A DNA stretch of 64,000 nt from Erodium maritimum (taxonomy: Eukaryota > Streptophyta > Magnoliopsida > Geraniales > Geraniaceae), in NCBI GenBank assembly GCA_963921825.1, contig OY997589.1, forward strand, positions 48,494,638 to 48,558,637, in the 5' to 3' direction. The translations under genes and the position numbers were made by a program. Shown here piece after piece: positions 36,948-49,090 of the stretch (positions are counted from its first letter, which is position 1; every line of letters starts with the position of its first letter). The notes beneath the pieces were generated by a model. It did no database searches. It was not told the origin of the DNA and saw only the letters and a list, made by a program, of their open reading frames with translations.

Positions 36948-37942
36948 ATGTCGAACCTTACAAAGCTAGAGTTCAATGCCTTGGACATTTCTGGAAAAAA
37001 TTATTTGGCTTGGATTCTTGATGCTGAAATCAACCTCAATGCCATGAACCTTGGAGATACCATAAAAGAAGAAAATACATCATCTGAACAAAATAAAGCA
37101 AAGGCCATGATATTCCTCCGTCATCATATCCACGAGGGATCGAAAACTGAATACATGGCGGTTAAGGATCCCGCAATCCTTTGGAAAGATTTAAAGGAAA
37201 GGTACGACCACCAAAAAACGGTGATACTTCCTAAAGCTCGTTTTGATTGGCTATACTTACGTTTGCAAGACTTTAAAAGCGTATGTGATTATAATTCCAC
37301 AATGTTTAGAATTACTTCTCAAATGAAATTGTGTGGAGAAAATATCACGATAAAGATATGTTGGAAAAGACTTTTTCCACATTTCATGCCTCGAATATGC
37401 TCATGCAGCAGCAATATCGTGAAAAAGGTTTTACAAAATATTCTAAGCATATTTCATGTCTACTTGTTGCTGAACAAAATAATGAGCTCTTGATGAAAAA
37501 TCACAACTCTCGCCCAACTGGATCAACACCATTCCCTGAAGCGAATGTTGTAACTAGTAATGAGTTTGAGTCTAATGAACAAAATTTCCGCGGACGTGGT
37601 CGTGGAGAAATTTATGGACGTGGCCGCGATCATCATAATCAACATCGGTCGAATCTCAAGAATAAAGCCCACAACCACCTGAAGTGGAAACCAAAAGAAA
37701 ACATGCCATTCAAGAAGACCGATAGTACTTGTCATAGATGTGGAGGAAAAGGTCATTGGAGTCGTACTTGTCGTACTCCAAAACACCTTGTTGAGCATTA
37801 TCAAGCATCACTTAAAGGTGTCGAGACGAAGTTCACTGAACAAAAGGATCCTATGGATTTTACCCATTTGGAGGTTGGAGATTTCTTTGAAGATACCAAT
37901 GGAGAATTCGACAAATTAATCAGTGATGGAAAGATGGCTTGA
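36948..37942 (+). pseudogene. copia gag, frameshifted
   Basis: Capsid-type sequence starts at 36948 (MSNLTKLEFNALDISGKNYL) and runs to about 37350, where the frame shifts by one base; it continues in the next frame to 37942. The second part has an Arg/Gly-rich tract and a CX2CX4HX4C zinc knuckle (CHRCGGKGHWSRTC, about 37730-37771). The break is a small indel near 37345. Confidence 0.9.
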
Positions 37943-38100
37943 GAAAATGATGATTTTATGTTTCTTAGAAATGTTTAAGTGTTTGAGTTTATGTTTAAGT
38001 TTTTATATGTTTAAGTGTGTTTCGTAATTTGGTATCTTTCATCAATAAAATATTTGGAGTGTCTTATTTCTAATTTTATTTATTTATCTTATGACGAACT

Positions 38101-39250
38101 ATGGACAAAAGTCTATCTAATTATATTAAAAGCAACGAGGAATCACTTTGCTTGGTGGATAGTGCGACAACACATACAATTTTGAGAGATAGAAAATATT
38201 TTTCACATCTCGTGTTAGCTAAAGCTAAAGTGAACACAATATCTGGGTCATCGGATCTTATTGAAGGCTCTAGAAGAGCCAATGTAATGTTACCAAATGG
38301 TACACATTTTATTATCAATGATGCAATGTTCTCAACTAGATCAAAAAGAAACTTGTTAAGTTTCAAGGATATTCGCCGACATGGTTATCACATTGAGACA
38401 ACTAATGAAAATGACGTTGAATATTTACACATCACGTCCATGGTCTCGGGGAGAAAAGAAATTATGGGAAAACTCCCTTCATATAATTCTGGATTATACT
38501 ATACTTTTATTAATCCAATTGAATCCAATATGGTGATTAACCAAAAACCAATGGACCCATCAAATTTTATGATATGACATGATCGTTTAGGCCATCCGGG
38601 TTCCATAATGATGTGAAGAATCATAGAAAATTCACATGGACATACCTTGAAGAGTAAAAATGTCCTTTTGTCAAAAGAATACCCATGTGTTGCTTGTTTT
38701 CAAGGAAGATTGATTACAAGACCATCTCCGATGAAAGTTGCGACTGAATGTCCAACATTTTTAGAAAGAATTCAAGGAGATATATGTGGACCTATTACCC
38801 CGAAAAGCGGGCCATTTCAGTACTTTATGGTACTTATTGATGCATCGACACGTTGGTCACATGTTTCTTTATTGTTCACTCGCAATGTTGCTTTTGCAAG
38901 GCTCCTTGCTCAAATAATTCGATTAAAAGCACATTTTCCAGACCATGCGATAAAGAATATCCGTCTGGACAATGCCGCGGAATTTACATCTCAATCATTT
39001 AACGATTATTGTATGTCAATTGGAATCATGATTGAAAACCCCGTGGCCCATACTCATACCCAAAACGGGTTAGCATAATCATTTATTAAGAGGCTAAAAT
39101 TGATTGTTAGGCCCTTACTTATGAAAACAAAGTTACCGAATTCTGCTTGGGGACATGCAATATTGCATGCTGCATCGTTAATACGAGTAAGGCCGACTGC
39201 ATATCACAAATTTTCCCCGATGCAGCTTGTCACTGGCCAAGAACCAAATT
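38101..39250 (+). pseudogene. copia protease and integrase, with stops
   Basis: The protease signature VDSATTH is at about 38155. A GAG-pre-integrase motif (HDRLGHPG) follows a TGA at 38575, and a second TGA follows MM at about 38614. The integrase core keeps its first two acidic residues (GDICGP; RLDNAAEF), but the third, the catalytic Glu position 36 residues after the second Asp, is a TAA at 39076-39078. The sequence ends in a short duplication where a foreign LTR piece begins. Confidence 0.9.
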
Positions 39251-39280
39251 TTCCCCGATGCAGCTTGTCACTGGCCAAGA
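39208..39280 (+). repeat. 35-bp direct duplication at the foreign LTR junction
   Basis: 39208-39242 and 39246-39280 are identical 35-mers (beginning aaattttccccgatgcagct) separated by 3 bp. Immediately after the second copy the sequence switches from copia integrase to the truncated long LTR. The duplication looks like a repair or rearrangement scar rather than an integrase-type target-site duplication. Confidence 0.85.
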
Positions 39281-40055
39281 CTTCCGCTCCCAGCTCTTCA
39301 AGCTTCGAGGGTTCTCCTAGTCCGCCTCACGACCAGTACTTGCAGGAAAAGTAGTAGGGGGTGAGCACTTCGCTCACCGCCACGGATACCGGATTGACCA
39401 TGGCATACCCACAGAAATACCGGGAACACCGGCAACAACAACAACCTCGGGGACTACTACCCCAAAAACACAATTTAGACTGACGGTCACGCAATACAAT
39501 TGTTAAAAACTTCCCAACCATCTCAAAACCCGGACACGTAATGTAGACCCCAAATCAGAGACCGAACAACCATTCCATTAGTCACAACGACAAGGTAAAG
39601 CACAACCCTCACACGATCCTATATGCATTTACTTGTAACTTTCCGCAACCAAACCAGTATTTGCTACTCGTCCCTACCTTAGAGGCCTGCGGGAAAAGTA
39701 GTAAAGGGGATGAGCGTTCCGCTCACCTCCACGGATACCCATCCGATTATGGCATACTAGTAAAGCATCAACAACTTACCAACCTAAACAGGGAAAACAA
39801 CTACCTCAAGACCTGATACCAAACCGTCACAACTGCTCACGATATCAATACCTCAAATACTCACTCACGTAAGGGAAACCTCGAATGGGGATCATATTCT
39901 CAACTAAGCAAAACAATATTGCTCACCATATCAACACCCCAATTACCCGGTCACGTAGGGGAAACCTCAAAACGGGGATCACGTTCTCAACTAAGCAAGT
40001 CACTATTGCTCACAATATCAATACCCCAACTACCCGATCACATAGGGGAAACCTC

Positions 40056-40288
40056 AAACAACCCACTCACGTGAGGGAAACGTCAAACAGCCCACTCACG
40101 TGAGGGAAACCTTAAACAACCCGTTCACGTGAGGGAAACCTCAAACAACCCTCTCACGTGAGGGAAACCTCAAACCACCCGTCCACGTGAGGGAAACCTC
40201 AAACAACCCGTTCACGTGAGGGAAACCTCAAACCACCCGTTCACGTGAGGGAAACATCAAACGACCCGCTCACGTGAGGGAAACCTCG
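40056..40288. repeat. 29-bp tandem array with a CACGTG in each unit
   Basis: Eight consecutive units of about 29 bp built on cacgtgagggaaacctcaaa plus a variable caacccgtt-like tail. Each unit contains the palindrome cacgtg. Degenerate units extend leftward to about 39880. It lies within the truncated long LTR. Confidence 0.88.
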
Positions 40289-40540
40289 CTCGTACAGCGC
40301 CGCAACGCATCAACCCTAACCCCTCTCCATGGTGAGACCCTGACACAGAGGCGTTGTATCACCACCGTAGGTTATTGACGAGTCTCGAACCCAAGACCTC
40401 ACCCTTTAACACAGAACTTACGACCTTTACAAACAAACACAATCGTGAACAAAGTCACGCAATATCAACAATATCAACACACACAATGCACGCAAGATCA
40501 CAAAGGATCAACACACATACTGCATAACCACAAGCCTCAG

Positions 40541-40767
40541 CACTTTACCGATCGCGCGCCGGAAGGTACGACACACCTCACGGGGACCACAACCCTCGAC
40601 ACTTTACCGATCGCGCATCGGAAGGTACGACACACCTCACGGGCACAAATCAAGCCTCAACACTTTACCAATCGCGCACCGGAAGGTACGACACACCTCA
40701 CGGGGACCACAACCCTCGGCACTTTACCGGTCGCGCATCGGAAGGTACGACACACCTCTCGGGCACA
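40541..40767. repeat. About 60-bp tandem repeats in the truncated LTR
   Basis: Units begin cactttaccgatcgcgc at 40541, 40600, 40661 and 40720 and contain ggaaggtacgacacacctc. Two more units follow at about 43418 and 43477, on the other side of the solo LTR. The solo LTR therefore landed inside this array. Confidence 0.88.
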
Positions 40768-40772
40768 ACTCA

Positions 40773-43404
40773 TGTAAGACCCGCTTCCGGTCGAACCGGT
40801 GACTCCGGAAGCCACTCGGGACTTTTCCGGAACCCAAACGGATTAGCCATTATCACGGTTGACTTCAGGGGAGAAAACCCTTTCGTTTGAGTATAATATT
40901 GGATAAAGTCAATTTTGGTCAAAACGAGACTTTATATCGACTAAAGCTTCTTTTTTAAAAGTGCTGGAAAGTAATTTGGAAAATTAAATGAGCTAGAGGG
41001 ACACTTGTCCTCTTTTGGTTGAAGGAGAGAAAAATGGATGGTCATTGTCCCTTTTACCCTCCCAAAAGCTACTACAAAGGAATCTAGCTCAAGGACCTTT
41101 AGGTCTTTACTTCTTCTAGGTATTATATTGGATTGGAGAAGCAAAATCAAGTCATTTTCTTCTTGTTGTAGCCGAAACTTGGAGAGGAAGAGAGGAAGAG
41201 GAGCTCTCATGGAAGCTTGAAGGAGAATCAAAGAAGAAGGAACCATTTGGAGTCATCCTCTAGCCTTCCACCCTCAAAACCACTAGCATCCTCTTCATCT
41301 TCACATTCTAGAGGTAATGGAACTCTCTACTCATCTTTCCTCTTCATCTATTTTCTTGGGTTTTGGGTGAAAAGTGCTAGATGATGTTGGGTTTGAGTAG
41401 AGATAGTGAGAGATGATGTTGATGATGAACCTTGTTGGATTTTGGTTGAGAAATCAATAGTTGTTGGAGATTTTGAGGTGGGTTTGAGTTGATGAATCCT
41501 TGGAAACTTGTTTGTGTGTTGATTCCTACCATGGGTAAAGGAGTATTGAAGGATTTGGACTGTTTTGGGAGTTGTAAGGGGTAAATTTCTGGGTTTAAGA
41601 GTGGTTTTTCGGAGTTTTGGAGCTGGAGGTTGAAGAAGGGCGAAACTGCCCTGGTGCGCCACGGATCCGTGACGGATCCCGTGACGGGCGACGTCACGGC
41701 TCCGTGAGGGAGTCCGTGACGGCACTCGTCACAGCTCCGTGACGGTAACCGTGAGGGTTAGCGTCACGGATCCGTGACCAGGTCCGTGACCCACCAGAGT
41801 GAGGGTTTCTTGGGGGTTTTTCGAAGTGTTTACACCTTGGTTTTGAGCTGAACTTTGGAAGGGTTTTGGGGGTCTTTCTTGCTGTTTAAGTGGAGCCTAA
41901 TTAGTGTTTCTTTGTGTCCAAGACCTTGGGGATCGAGCTAGAGAAGCAAGGATCACACCGAGGCCCGAGGGAAGAGCGAGGTGGTGATCACCGGACTTCA
42001 CCAAAGCGTTGAAGAGGAGGACCTTGAGGTAGGGAAAGCCTTAACCATCCATTTATGGTGCCTATTATGCATGATAAGTAATAAAATTGGAAAAGGTCCT
42101 AGACATGCATATAGGATGCGAATAACTAGCTTTATCGTCTTTCAATTGCTAATAACCTGAGAGTCTAGTGGTGACCGATTAGGATGCCAATCACTAGTGT
42201 AATTCGCTTTCAATACTTGGGATATGATTGTCTGGTAGAGGAGCCATGGCAAAGCCCTCGGATTAGTTGCGTGATAGGATCACATGCTTGGTTGTTGATT
42301 GCTTAGTAGATAGGCTAAAGAGTCTAATGAAACTAGCGAAATTGCATGCTTGAATGCTACTTTGAAGGCTTTATGTTTTGGTTGATCATACTCGCTTTTG
42401 CTCGTTGATTGTATTCGAATGATTACTTGATTTACTTGATTGGTTGTTGGGAGTATCGAGTATGACTGGCTGTGCCGAGCGGTGCAATCAGGTGATCGAT
42501 GCCCCGGTGGTTCGAAACTGGTAAGTGAACGGTAAGTTAGGATTGTGTATTTGGTGTGCTACGGTTGCGTGATTCGTGTGCTATGTGTTGTGGTGAATTG
42601 GTGATGGTTGAGCCGTGTGTGGACTTGGGTTGGTGGTTATTGAGTTTGTATTACTTCGAATTTCTGTTGAGTGCATTATTCAATTATTAACTGCTTATTA
42701 TGAAATTGCCCACGTGTGCGCTTCCTATGGGAGTATGGCCCTGGGCTCCCGATGACCTAAAATCCCTTGGAGACGTTTCTGAGACTTCCGATGATATGTG
42801 CCCAGAAGGGTGTTTCCGATAGTCTCAATGATATGCGTCTCCTCCGGATTGGAGGGAAAATCCGAGAGGACACGTAAGACGTGGATCGGAGGGTGGTGAC
42901 CTCATGTACCACGGCATTGTTTGGTTTATCTATTGTCTCCAATTGTTACGAACTTCTTGGTAACTTTATTAATGAATTTATTGGTGATGTTATGGACTAC
43001 CTTGTGGAATGTTCTGTGAATTGTGGATCTTGTGGCATTACCGTCGATTCTTTGGAGTTTAAGGTTCACTATGTTATGTGTTTTCCCTACTGAGCGTGAG
43101 CTCACCCCTATGTTTCACTGTTGTGTCTACAGGCTTGATTGAGGAGTAGAAGCTTGGGCGCTTCTCGGCGGGGTACTTATTAGAAACTTCGGACCTTACT
43201 GTTTATGTTTTGAACTAAACTGTGGAAATTATTATTATTACACCCCTTGAGGGTTATTTCATGTTTGAGCTACGTATTGATGGATTCGAGTTATGGTAAT
43301 GGAGTTTATGGATTTGATTTAGTTGGTTTTCTCCTTTATTCGTTTTTATTTTATTTTATAGTCATGCCTCGAGTCCGGGCAAGAACCGGATTTGGGGCGT
43401 GACA
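40773..43404 (+). mobile_element. 2.6-kb solo LTR, gypsy-like
   Basis: Starts tgtaagacccgcttccggtc, ends gatttggggcgtgaca, and is flanked by a perfect 5-bp duplication actca (40768-40772, 43405-43409). Near its 3' end it has the same gagcg..gctcacccct / gcttg layout as the LTR at 59758-62609, so the two are relatives. Frames inside (for example 41348-41725) have no recognisable domain. Confidence 0.9.
41655..41805. repeat. Palindromic cgtgacg/cgtcacg cluster in the solo LTR
   Basis: Within 150 bp the motif tccgtgac or its complement gtcacgg occurs about a dozen times (for example ggatccgtgacggatcccgt). The stretch is strongly self-complementary and GC-rich in an AT-rich setting. Confidence 0.8.
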
Positions 43405-43873
43405 ACTCAAGCCTCATCACTTTACCAATCACGCGTCGGAAGGTACGACACACCTCACGGGGAACACAACCCTCAGCACTTTACCGGTCGCGCATCGGAA
43501 GGTACGACACACCTCTCGGGCACAGCTCATCCATGTATCACCAGAACAATCACAATCACAACCAAATATCACACAATACTCCGCAAATAGCAAATTTAAC
43601 ATCACGACTAACTACCACTCAACAAGTCAGTCAACAACCATACAGGTTCAACACCTCACAGGCACTCATGGCCATACTGTGGAACCCTTTATCGATGGCA
43701 AGTCGACAGGCGGGCCAAAGCTCCATGCCAATCACACAAATCATACGAATGCTCAACAACCAGCGAAAATAACATAATGACTAGCTACCACTCAGCAAGT
43801 CAGTCAATAACCATACATGTTTAACACCCCACATCCACTCATGGCCACACACAACCACAATCAGTTCATTAAC

Positions 43874-44075
43874 CCTACGACACCACCAAGTGCCACATGC
43901 ATTTCTATTATTCGACAGGTTCACTCAACCTACGACACCACCAAGTGTCACATGCATTTCTACTATTCGACATGTTCACTCAACCTACGACACCACCAAG
44001 TGTCACATGCAGTTTTATTATTCGACAGGTTTACTTATCCTACGACACCAATAGTGTCACATGCATTTCTACTGA
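43874..44075. repeat. 55-bp tandem repeat, four units
   Basis: Units start cctacgacaccaccaagtg at 43874, 43929, 43984 and 44039, and include cacatgca and tattcgacaggttcac. The last unit is slightly degenerate. It lies within the truncated long LTR. Confidence 0.88.
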
Positions 44076-45504
44076 TAACTTTCTCTAGTCAAGGCCGATA
44101 TCCGACTACTTTTCCTTACCTCTTGAAGCGTGTCAAATCCGATGCTCGCGCTCCGGCAATGCTCCAGATTACCCGCTTAGCCTCCTCTTTCCACGGTCGG
44201 CGACACGGTCTACAACGATCACAATTAACACACTTTTTAAATAATCAGGTGAAACCGAATTTAATGAAATTGACGCCCAAACGCAACCCCGACAATGCCG
44301 ATCACTCCCAAACTTCCCAATTACTCGACATTGTCAACAATGGGCCCGGAAAGCCCCGATTCGCCCGGCTCGGCGAACCTGCCCGGGATCGGAAAACGCC
44401 CTTCCAAGGCTCCGAAAATTCCCGTTTTCGTTTCTACGATCCTAAAATAATTCAAGTGTTCCAACGCAATCGACGAAACCAAATTCTGACGTCCGAGAGA
44501 TTTAATTTGCGTTTAACGTTTCTAAACCCGATAATTCCGATTTTCCCAATTTAATTCCATAATTTTATACGGGTTCAAATTATCGACTCGGGGATCGTCC
44601 AAGACCACCCGAACTCGAAAAACCCGACACCCGAGCACGTGGGCCCCACCCGACCACACCGGAAAACGCTCATTTTTGCCCCAAAACGTTCCTAATGACC
44701 TCTAAACCTCAACCGTTCATCATTTAATCAATTCTAAACGAACGCTTAGAAATCAAACACGTCGAAACGAGGAAAAGTCGGGTTCTTACCATAGGCAACG
44801 ACGAGGGAGTGACGATTACGCAAGAACAATCCCGATCCAACTGTCGGATCGTCGTCGATCTTCAAAATTCTCACACTTTTTCTTATTTTCTCTCTTCTCC
44901 TTCTCTCTCTTCTTTCTCTCTCTATTTCTCTCTTTTCTTTTCTGTTATGGCCGAAACACACTCCAACCTTTCCTTTTTAATTTGTTTTAACAACACAATC
45001 AAACAAAAAGACCACATTACCATCCCTTTTCATTTTGTCTTTTCCATAAAGTAAAGGGCACAATTGTCAATTCACTCCCAACCACCACTTTCATGACAAG
45101 TGTCATGTGGGTCCCACTAGTTTGAAAAATATCTTAGTAGATATTTTTCAATCAGATTCGCGAAATTTGGCCGTTTCAGACCCCGTACGGGCCCATTTTC
45201 CAAGAATTTATGAAACTTCGCGTTCTACAGGAAAACGGCCCAACTAAGACTGCTGTAACGACGGCTAAGCTTTTTGGATCCAAATCGGGCCTCGAACGGA
45301 CCAAAACGTCGCTCGGTTGACTTTTTTGGCAAAAAGTCAACTTTTCCCGAACTGGCCAAAAAGTTGCCCTGAGTCACCCAGAACTCACTTTGGTCGATAT
45401 CGAGGTCAACTTAAGTCCGATATGACCCTCGGGGTCAATTTTTAGGTTCATTTAGGTGTCTGTCCCAAAATTTTAAATTTTTCCAACCGTTTTTCCATTT
45501 TTGC

Positions 45505-46609
45505 GTTAGATATTTCAAAAGAAAACGAAAATCGTGAACCAAGATCGGTCAGTGAATGTCGACGAAGAAATGATTGGCCGAAATGGAAAAATGCCATTGA
45601 GACATAATTGAATTCACTCAATAAACGCCAAGTATTCGGACCTGTAGTCCAGACACCTGAAGATGTCAAACCCGTAGGATATAAATGGGTATTTGTGCGC
45701 AAAAGAAATGAGAAAAACGAGGTCGTAAGAAACAAAGCTCAACTCGTCGCACAAGGATTTTCACAACGACCAGGAATTGATTATGAAGAGACATATTCAC
45801 CGGTCATGGATGCAATCACATTCAGATTTTTACTTAGCATGTCAATTTTAGAAGGAATCCAAATGAACTTGATGGATGTTGTGACCGCATATTTATATGG
45901 GTTGCTTGATGATGACATTTGCATGAAAGTCCCTAAAGGACTAAAAATGACAGAAGTATTCATCTCAAAACCTCAAGAAATGTACTCAATAAAGCTCCAA
46001 AGATCTTTGTATGGGCTAAAACAATCTAATCGAATGTGGTATAATCGTCTCAGTGAATACCTTTTGAAAGAAGGATACATCAACAATAAAATATGTTCAT
46101 GTGTTTTTATTAAACGGACGAAAACCGGATTTTCCATCATCGCGGTTTATGTTGATGATTTGAACATTATTGGAACACATGATGAACTTGTAGAGACGAT
46201 GGAATACTTGAAAAGTGAATTCGAAATGAAAGACTTGGGAAAAACAAAATTTTGTCTCGACCTTCAGATTGAACATTTGTCGAAGGAGATTTTTGTTCAC
46301 CAGTCATCATACATTGAGAAGATTCTTAAAAGATTCAATATGGATAATTCACATCCTTTGAGTTCCCCCATGGTTGTTCGATCACTTGATGTGAAAAAGG
46401 ATCAATTTCGCCCCCGAGAAGAAGGAGAAGAACTCCTTGGTCCAGAAATACCATATCTTAGTGCCATTGAGGCACTAATGTATCTTGCTAATTGCACCCG
46501 TCCTGATATAACATTTTCTGTTAATTTGCTAGCAAGATTTAGTTCCTCTCCGACTCGAAGACACTGGACTGGTGTTAAAATTTTTTTAGATATCTTCGAG
46601 GAACATTAG
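45505..46609 (+). pseudogene. copia reverse transcriptase, interrupted
   Basis: The RT domain resumes just after the foreign LTR piece. A stop at 45606-45608 precedes the long open frame. That frame contains QGFSQRPGIDYEETYSPV, the first catalytic Asp region (LMDVVTAYLYG) and an intact YVDD box (about 46148-46159). The frame is lost near 46580 in a T-run, where RNase H continues in another frame. Confidence 0.93.
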
Positions 46610-47145
46610 ATATGGGGTTATTTTACTCAAAAGACTCGAAGTCTGAATTGGTTGGATATGTTGATGCCGGATATTTATCTGATCCCCACAAAGCGCGGTC
46701 ACAAACTGGGTATGTATTTACATATGGTGACACCGCTATATCTTGGCGCTCAGCAAAACAGACACTTACAACCACTTCTTCAAATCACGCTGAATTGATA
46801 GCTCTTCATGAAACAAGTCGTGAATGTATATGGCTAAGGTCCTTGATCCATCATATCCGAGAGTCATGCGATCTTTCAATAAATAAAGGAAGTCCAACTG
46901 TCCTATACGAAGATAACACGACTTGTATAGCTCAGATCAAAGGAGGCTACATCAAAGGAGATAGAACGAAACGCATTTCTCCTAAGTTCTTTTTTACTCA
47001 TGAACTTCAGAAAAGGGGAGATATCGATGTTTGTCAAATTCGTTCATGTGACAATTTTGCAGATTTGTTCACTAAAGCGCTTCCTACAGCTTCCTTTGAA
47101 AAGTTGGTCTACAAGATCAGCATGAGAAAAGTCTGTGATTTATGA
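46580..47145 (+). pseudogene. copia RNase H
   Basis: Open from 46612 with GYVDAGYLSD, SWRSAKQTLTTTSSNHAEL and LYEDNTTCIAQI, the usual Ty1/copia RNase H blocks. It ends with DLFTKALPTASFEKLV and a stop at 47143-47145. Its start is in a different frame from the RT. Confidence 0.92.
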
Positions 47146-47251
47146 GGAGATGTTGTAATCAGGGGGAGAAATACGTGTTACACTCTTTTTCCCTTGCTTT
47201 AGTTTTTATCCCAATGGATTTTCCTAACAAGGTTTTAATGAGGTAACTACT

Positions 47252-48939
47252 TGTTGGGTCTCGAGGTAGGGTTGGAGATGAACCAACTCGCAGCGGAAAA
47301 TCAATGAAAACCAAGAGACAATTAAAACCATGAAACAACTAACAAAGAATGGATTAACAAGAGAAAAATTCAGCACTAGTTCTTACCAAAACAAGAACAC
47401 CGGTTAACGAATGATTGGCTTGAGTCTCCAAGACGCCTACGTATCCACATGGGAATCAAAGCCACGTAGTTCTTCTCTTTGAGGACTCAAGAACACAAAC
47501 ATGGAGGTGGAAACTAGCCAAACCCGAAATGGCCATGGAAGAGGGAGAGAAAATGTGTTTCCTATTCTTGTCTTGTTTTTGTTATGTTGAAAAAAGATGA
47601 CTTAAACATAACAAAACCCATACTTGTCCAACTAAAGGCATGAGACAAGTATGGTGTCAAGTAAGGTGTAAATAGGACAAAGTATGGCAAGACAAGATTG
47701 GGTTAGGTGGTGAATCACCAACACCTTAATCCTTGTCTTGCTTACTTAGTACTAATTAATCAAGACTTGATTAATTAGTTCAATGGGCCTTGGTTGCATG
47801 GGCCTTTCATGGGCCTCTTGGAACATGGCCCGTGGCCATTTCCAACGAGGTCCCGTGATTCGCTCATCGCCTCCATGCCTTCCATACCGGAAATGTCCAA
47901 CATTATCCGACGCGATCAATCCCAAGACTCCAAGCCTTGTCTCGATCTGTGAAGTCCTATTCACTTACGGGCACATGACCCAAAACCCAGTTTTGGTCAT
48001 GTCCCGAGACAACTCCCTTTTGGCCATTCTCCATAAATGTGTCAATGAGTTTCATCCTCCGGTGTGACCCTTAGGTTTATGCATGTCAATAGATCAATGT
48101 AAAATCCCATTTTACTTGATCCTATTTAAGTGGCAACTAACGAGACTTTAGTATTGCTTGACACTACATAACGAATCGACCCTGTCGATTCTAACCTTTC
48201 CGTCGTCCCTGTCATTATCCTTTTATCTCCGATATCCTGATTGAGATAAGGCATAGAGCCGTCATCCTTATTATTCTCAATCACCGTTCCTTGATATGTG
48301 AGATGACTGAAGATATGATACCCAGTATCATGTGCATGGCCATGCTATTCTTCCAGTCACTCTCGATCAAGTGGCCGAGAACCGATATCTTTCCCATACC
48401 TTAGTATGAGGGATAAATCCCTTAGCCGTCTTTCGTGTCACTCATGTAGCCCGTCCCCAAGCCAATCCTGGCCGTTATGGAAGCCCTGTTACGGACAACG
48501 TTAGGCTCAGGTCAAACTCAGTTGTTGACTACATAGCGATCACAAAGACTCTTTGGTCTAAGGATACATGACAAGCTACAACACTGAATATGTTCATGAC
48601 TTAATCTATGGCACATATTCAGGGCGGGTCGTCCAATATCATGTCCCACATGATATCTATGATCAGACTCCGGAATCCCATTCCAATGACTAACAGAACG
48701 TAAGCCATAAAGAGCCATCTTTCATACTAGTCGCTTCTAGTGAAGCTTTGTTGACTAGGGACCCATCGAGTGTGATCTATCTCGATCTATGGTTCTATTC
48801 GCATGGTGGGCATAGATCAGAGCACACATCGATATATTACTCCAACACATAAGTAATATAAAGCCGCTTTAATTTTATTGCTAACGATGATATATACATT
48901 TGGACATTTAGGATTGAACTACGGGCACTAAGACTAACA
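47252..48939 (-). repeat. 3' LTR of the younger copia element
   Basis: 1688 bp. On the plus strand it starts tgttgggtctcgaggtaggg and ends aagactaaca. The short open frames inside are duplicated exactly in the other LTR and are not genes. Confidence 0.95.
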
Positions 48940-48951
48940 ATCTCCCACTTG
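48940..48951 (-). promoter_or_regulatory. Polypurine tract, younger copia element
   Basis: aagtgggagat on the minus strand, directly adjoining the 3' LTR, is the normal position and composition for the plus-strand primer. Confidence 0.8.
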
Positions 48952-49090
48952 CCCTAGTTCCAATCTAAACTCCAATATGTCCCCATCGACTTTACATGTC
49001 TAACATGTTCAGGCAGTGACACTGCCTTAGTCAAAGGGTTGGCTATGTTATCATCTGTTGCAATATCGGTTATCTTCACTTCACCTCAGT

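Larger units (their letters stand above)
39281..45495 (-). mobile_element. Truncated long LTR (gypsy-like family), split by a solo LTR
   Basis: Minus-strand relative of the LTR at 59758-62609. Shared landmarks, inverted, are the ctcgaagcttgaag block near the 3' end, the gagcg..cgctcacc block, a c/t-rich leader tract (44870-44940 against 60280-60340), and the block ending near cattta(g/a)gtgtctg. A shared translated segment (PDNADHSQTSQLLDIV at about 44285 against the minus strand near 61050) confirms homology. The terminal ggggcgtgaca end is missing at 39281 and the other end is lost near 45495. It carries three tandem arrays. No internal gag-pol was found. Confidence 0.75.

Noticed and set aside
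40056-40288. CRISPR-like 29-bp repeats
   Set aside because: Units are contiguous with no unique spacers and lie in a plant LTR, so this is an ordinary tandem array.
40445-40777. 110-codon Thr/His-rich frame
   Set aside because: Direct translation of the 60-bp tandem repeat.
41348-41725. 125-codon Ser/Pro/Thr-rich frame
   Set aside because: Lies wholly inside the solo LTR 40773-43404, overlaps another frame, and shows no domain.
43817-44554. 245-codon open frame
   Set aside because: It runs through a tandem repeat and LTR sequence homologous to the LTR at 59758-62609; it is not a gene.
47783-48067. 94-codon open frame, repeated exactly at 54556-54840
   Set aside because: Both copies lie in the LTRs of the younger copia element and have no known domain; a diverged frame is in the solo LTR on the opposite strand.
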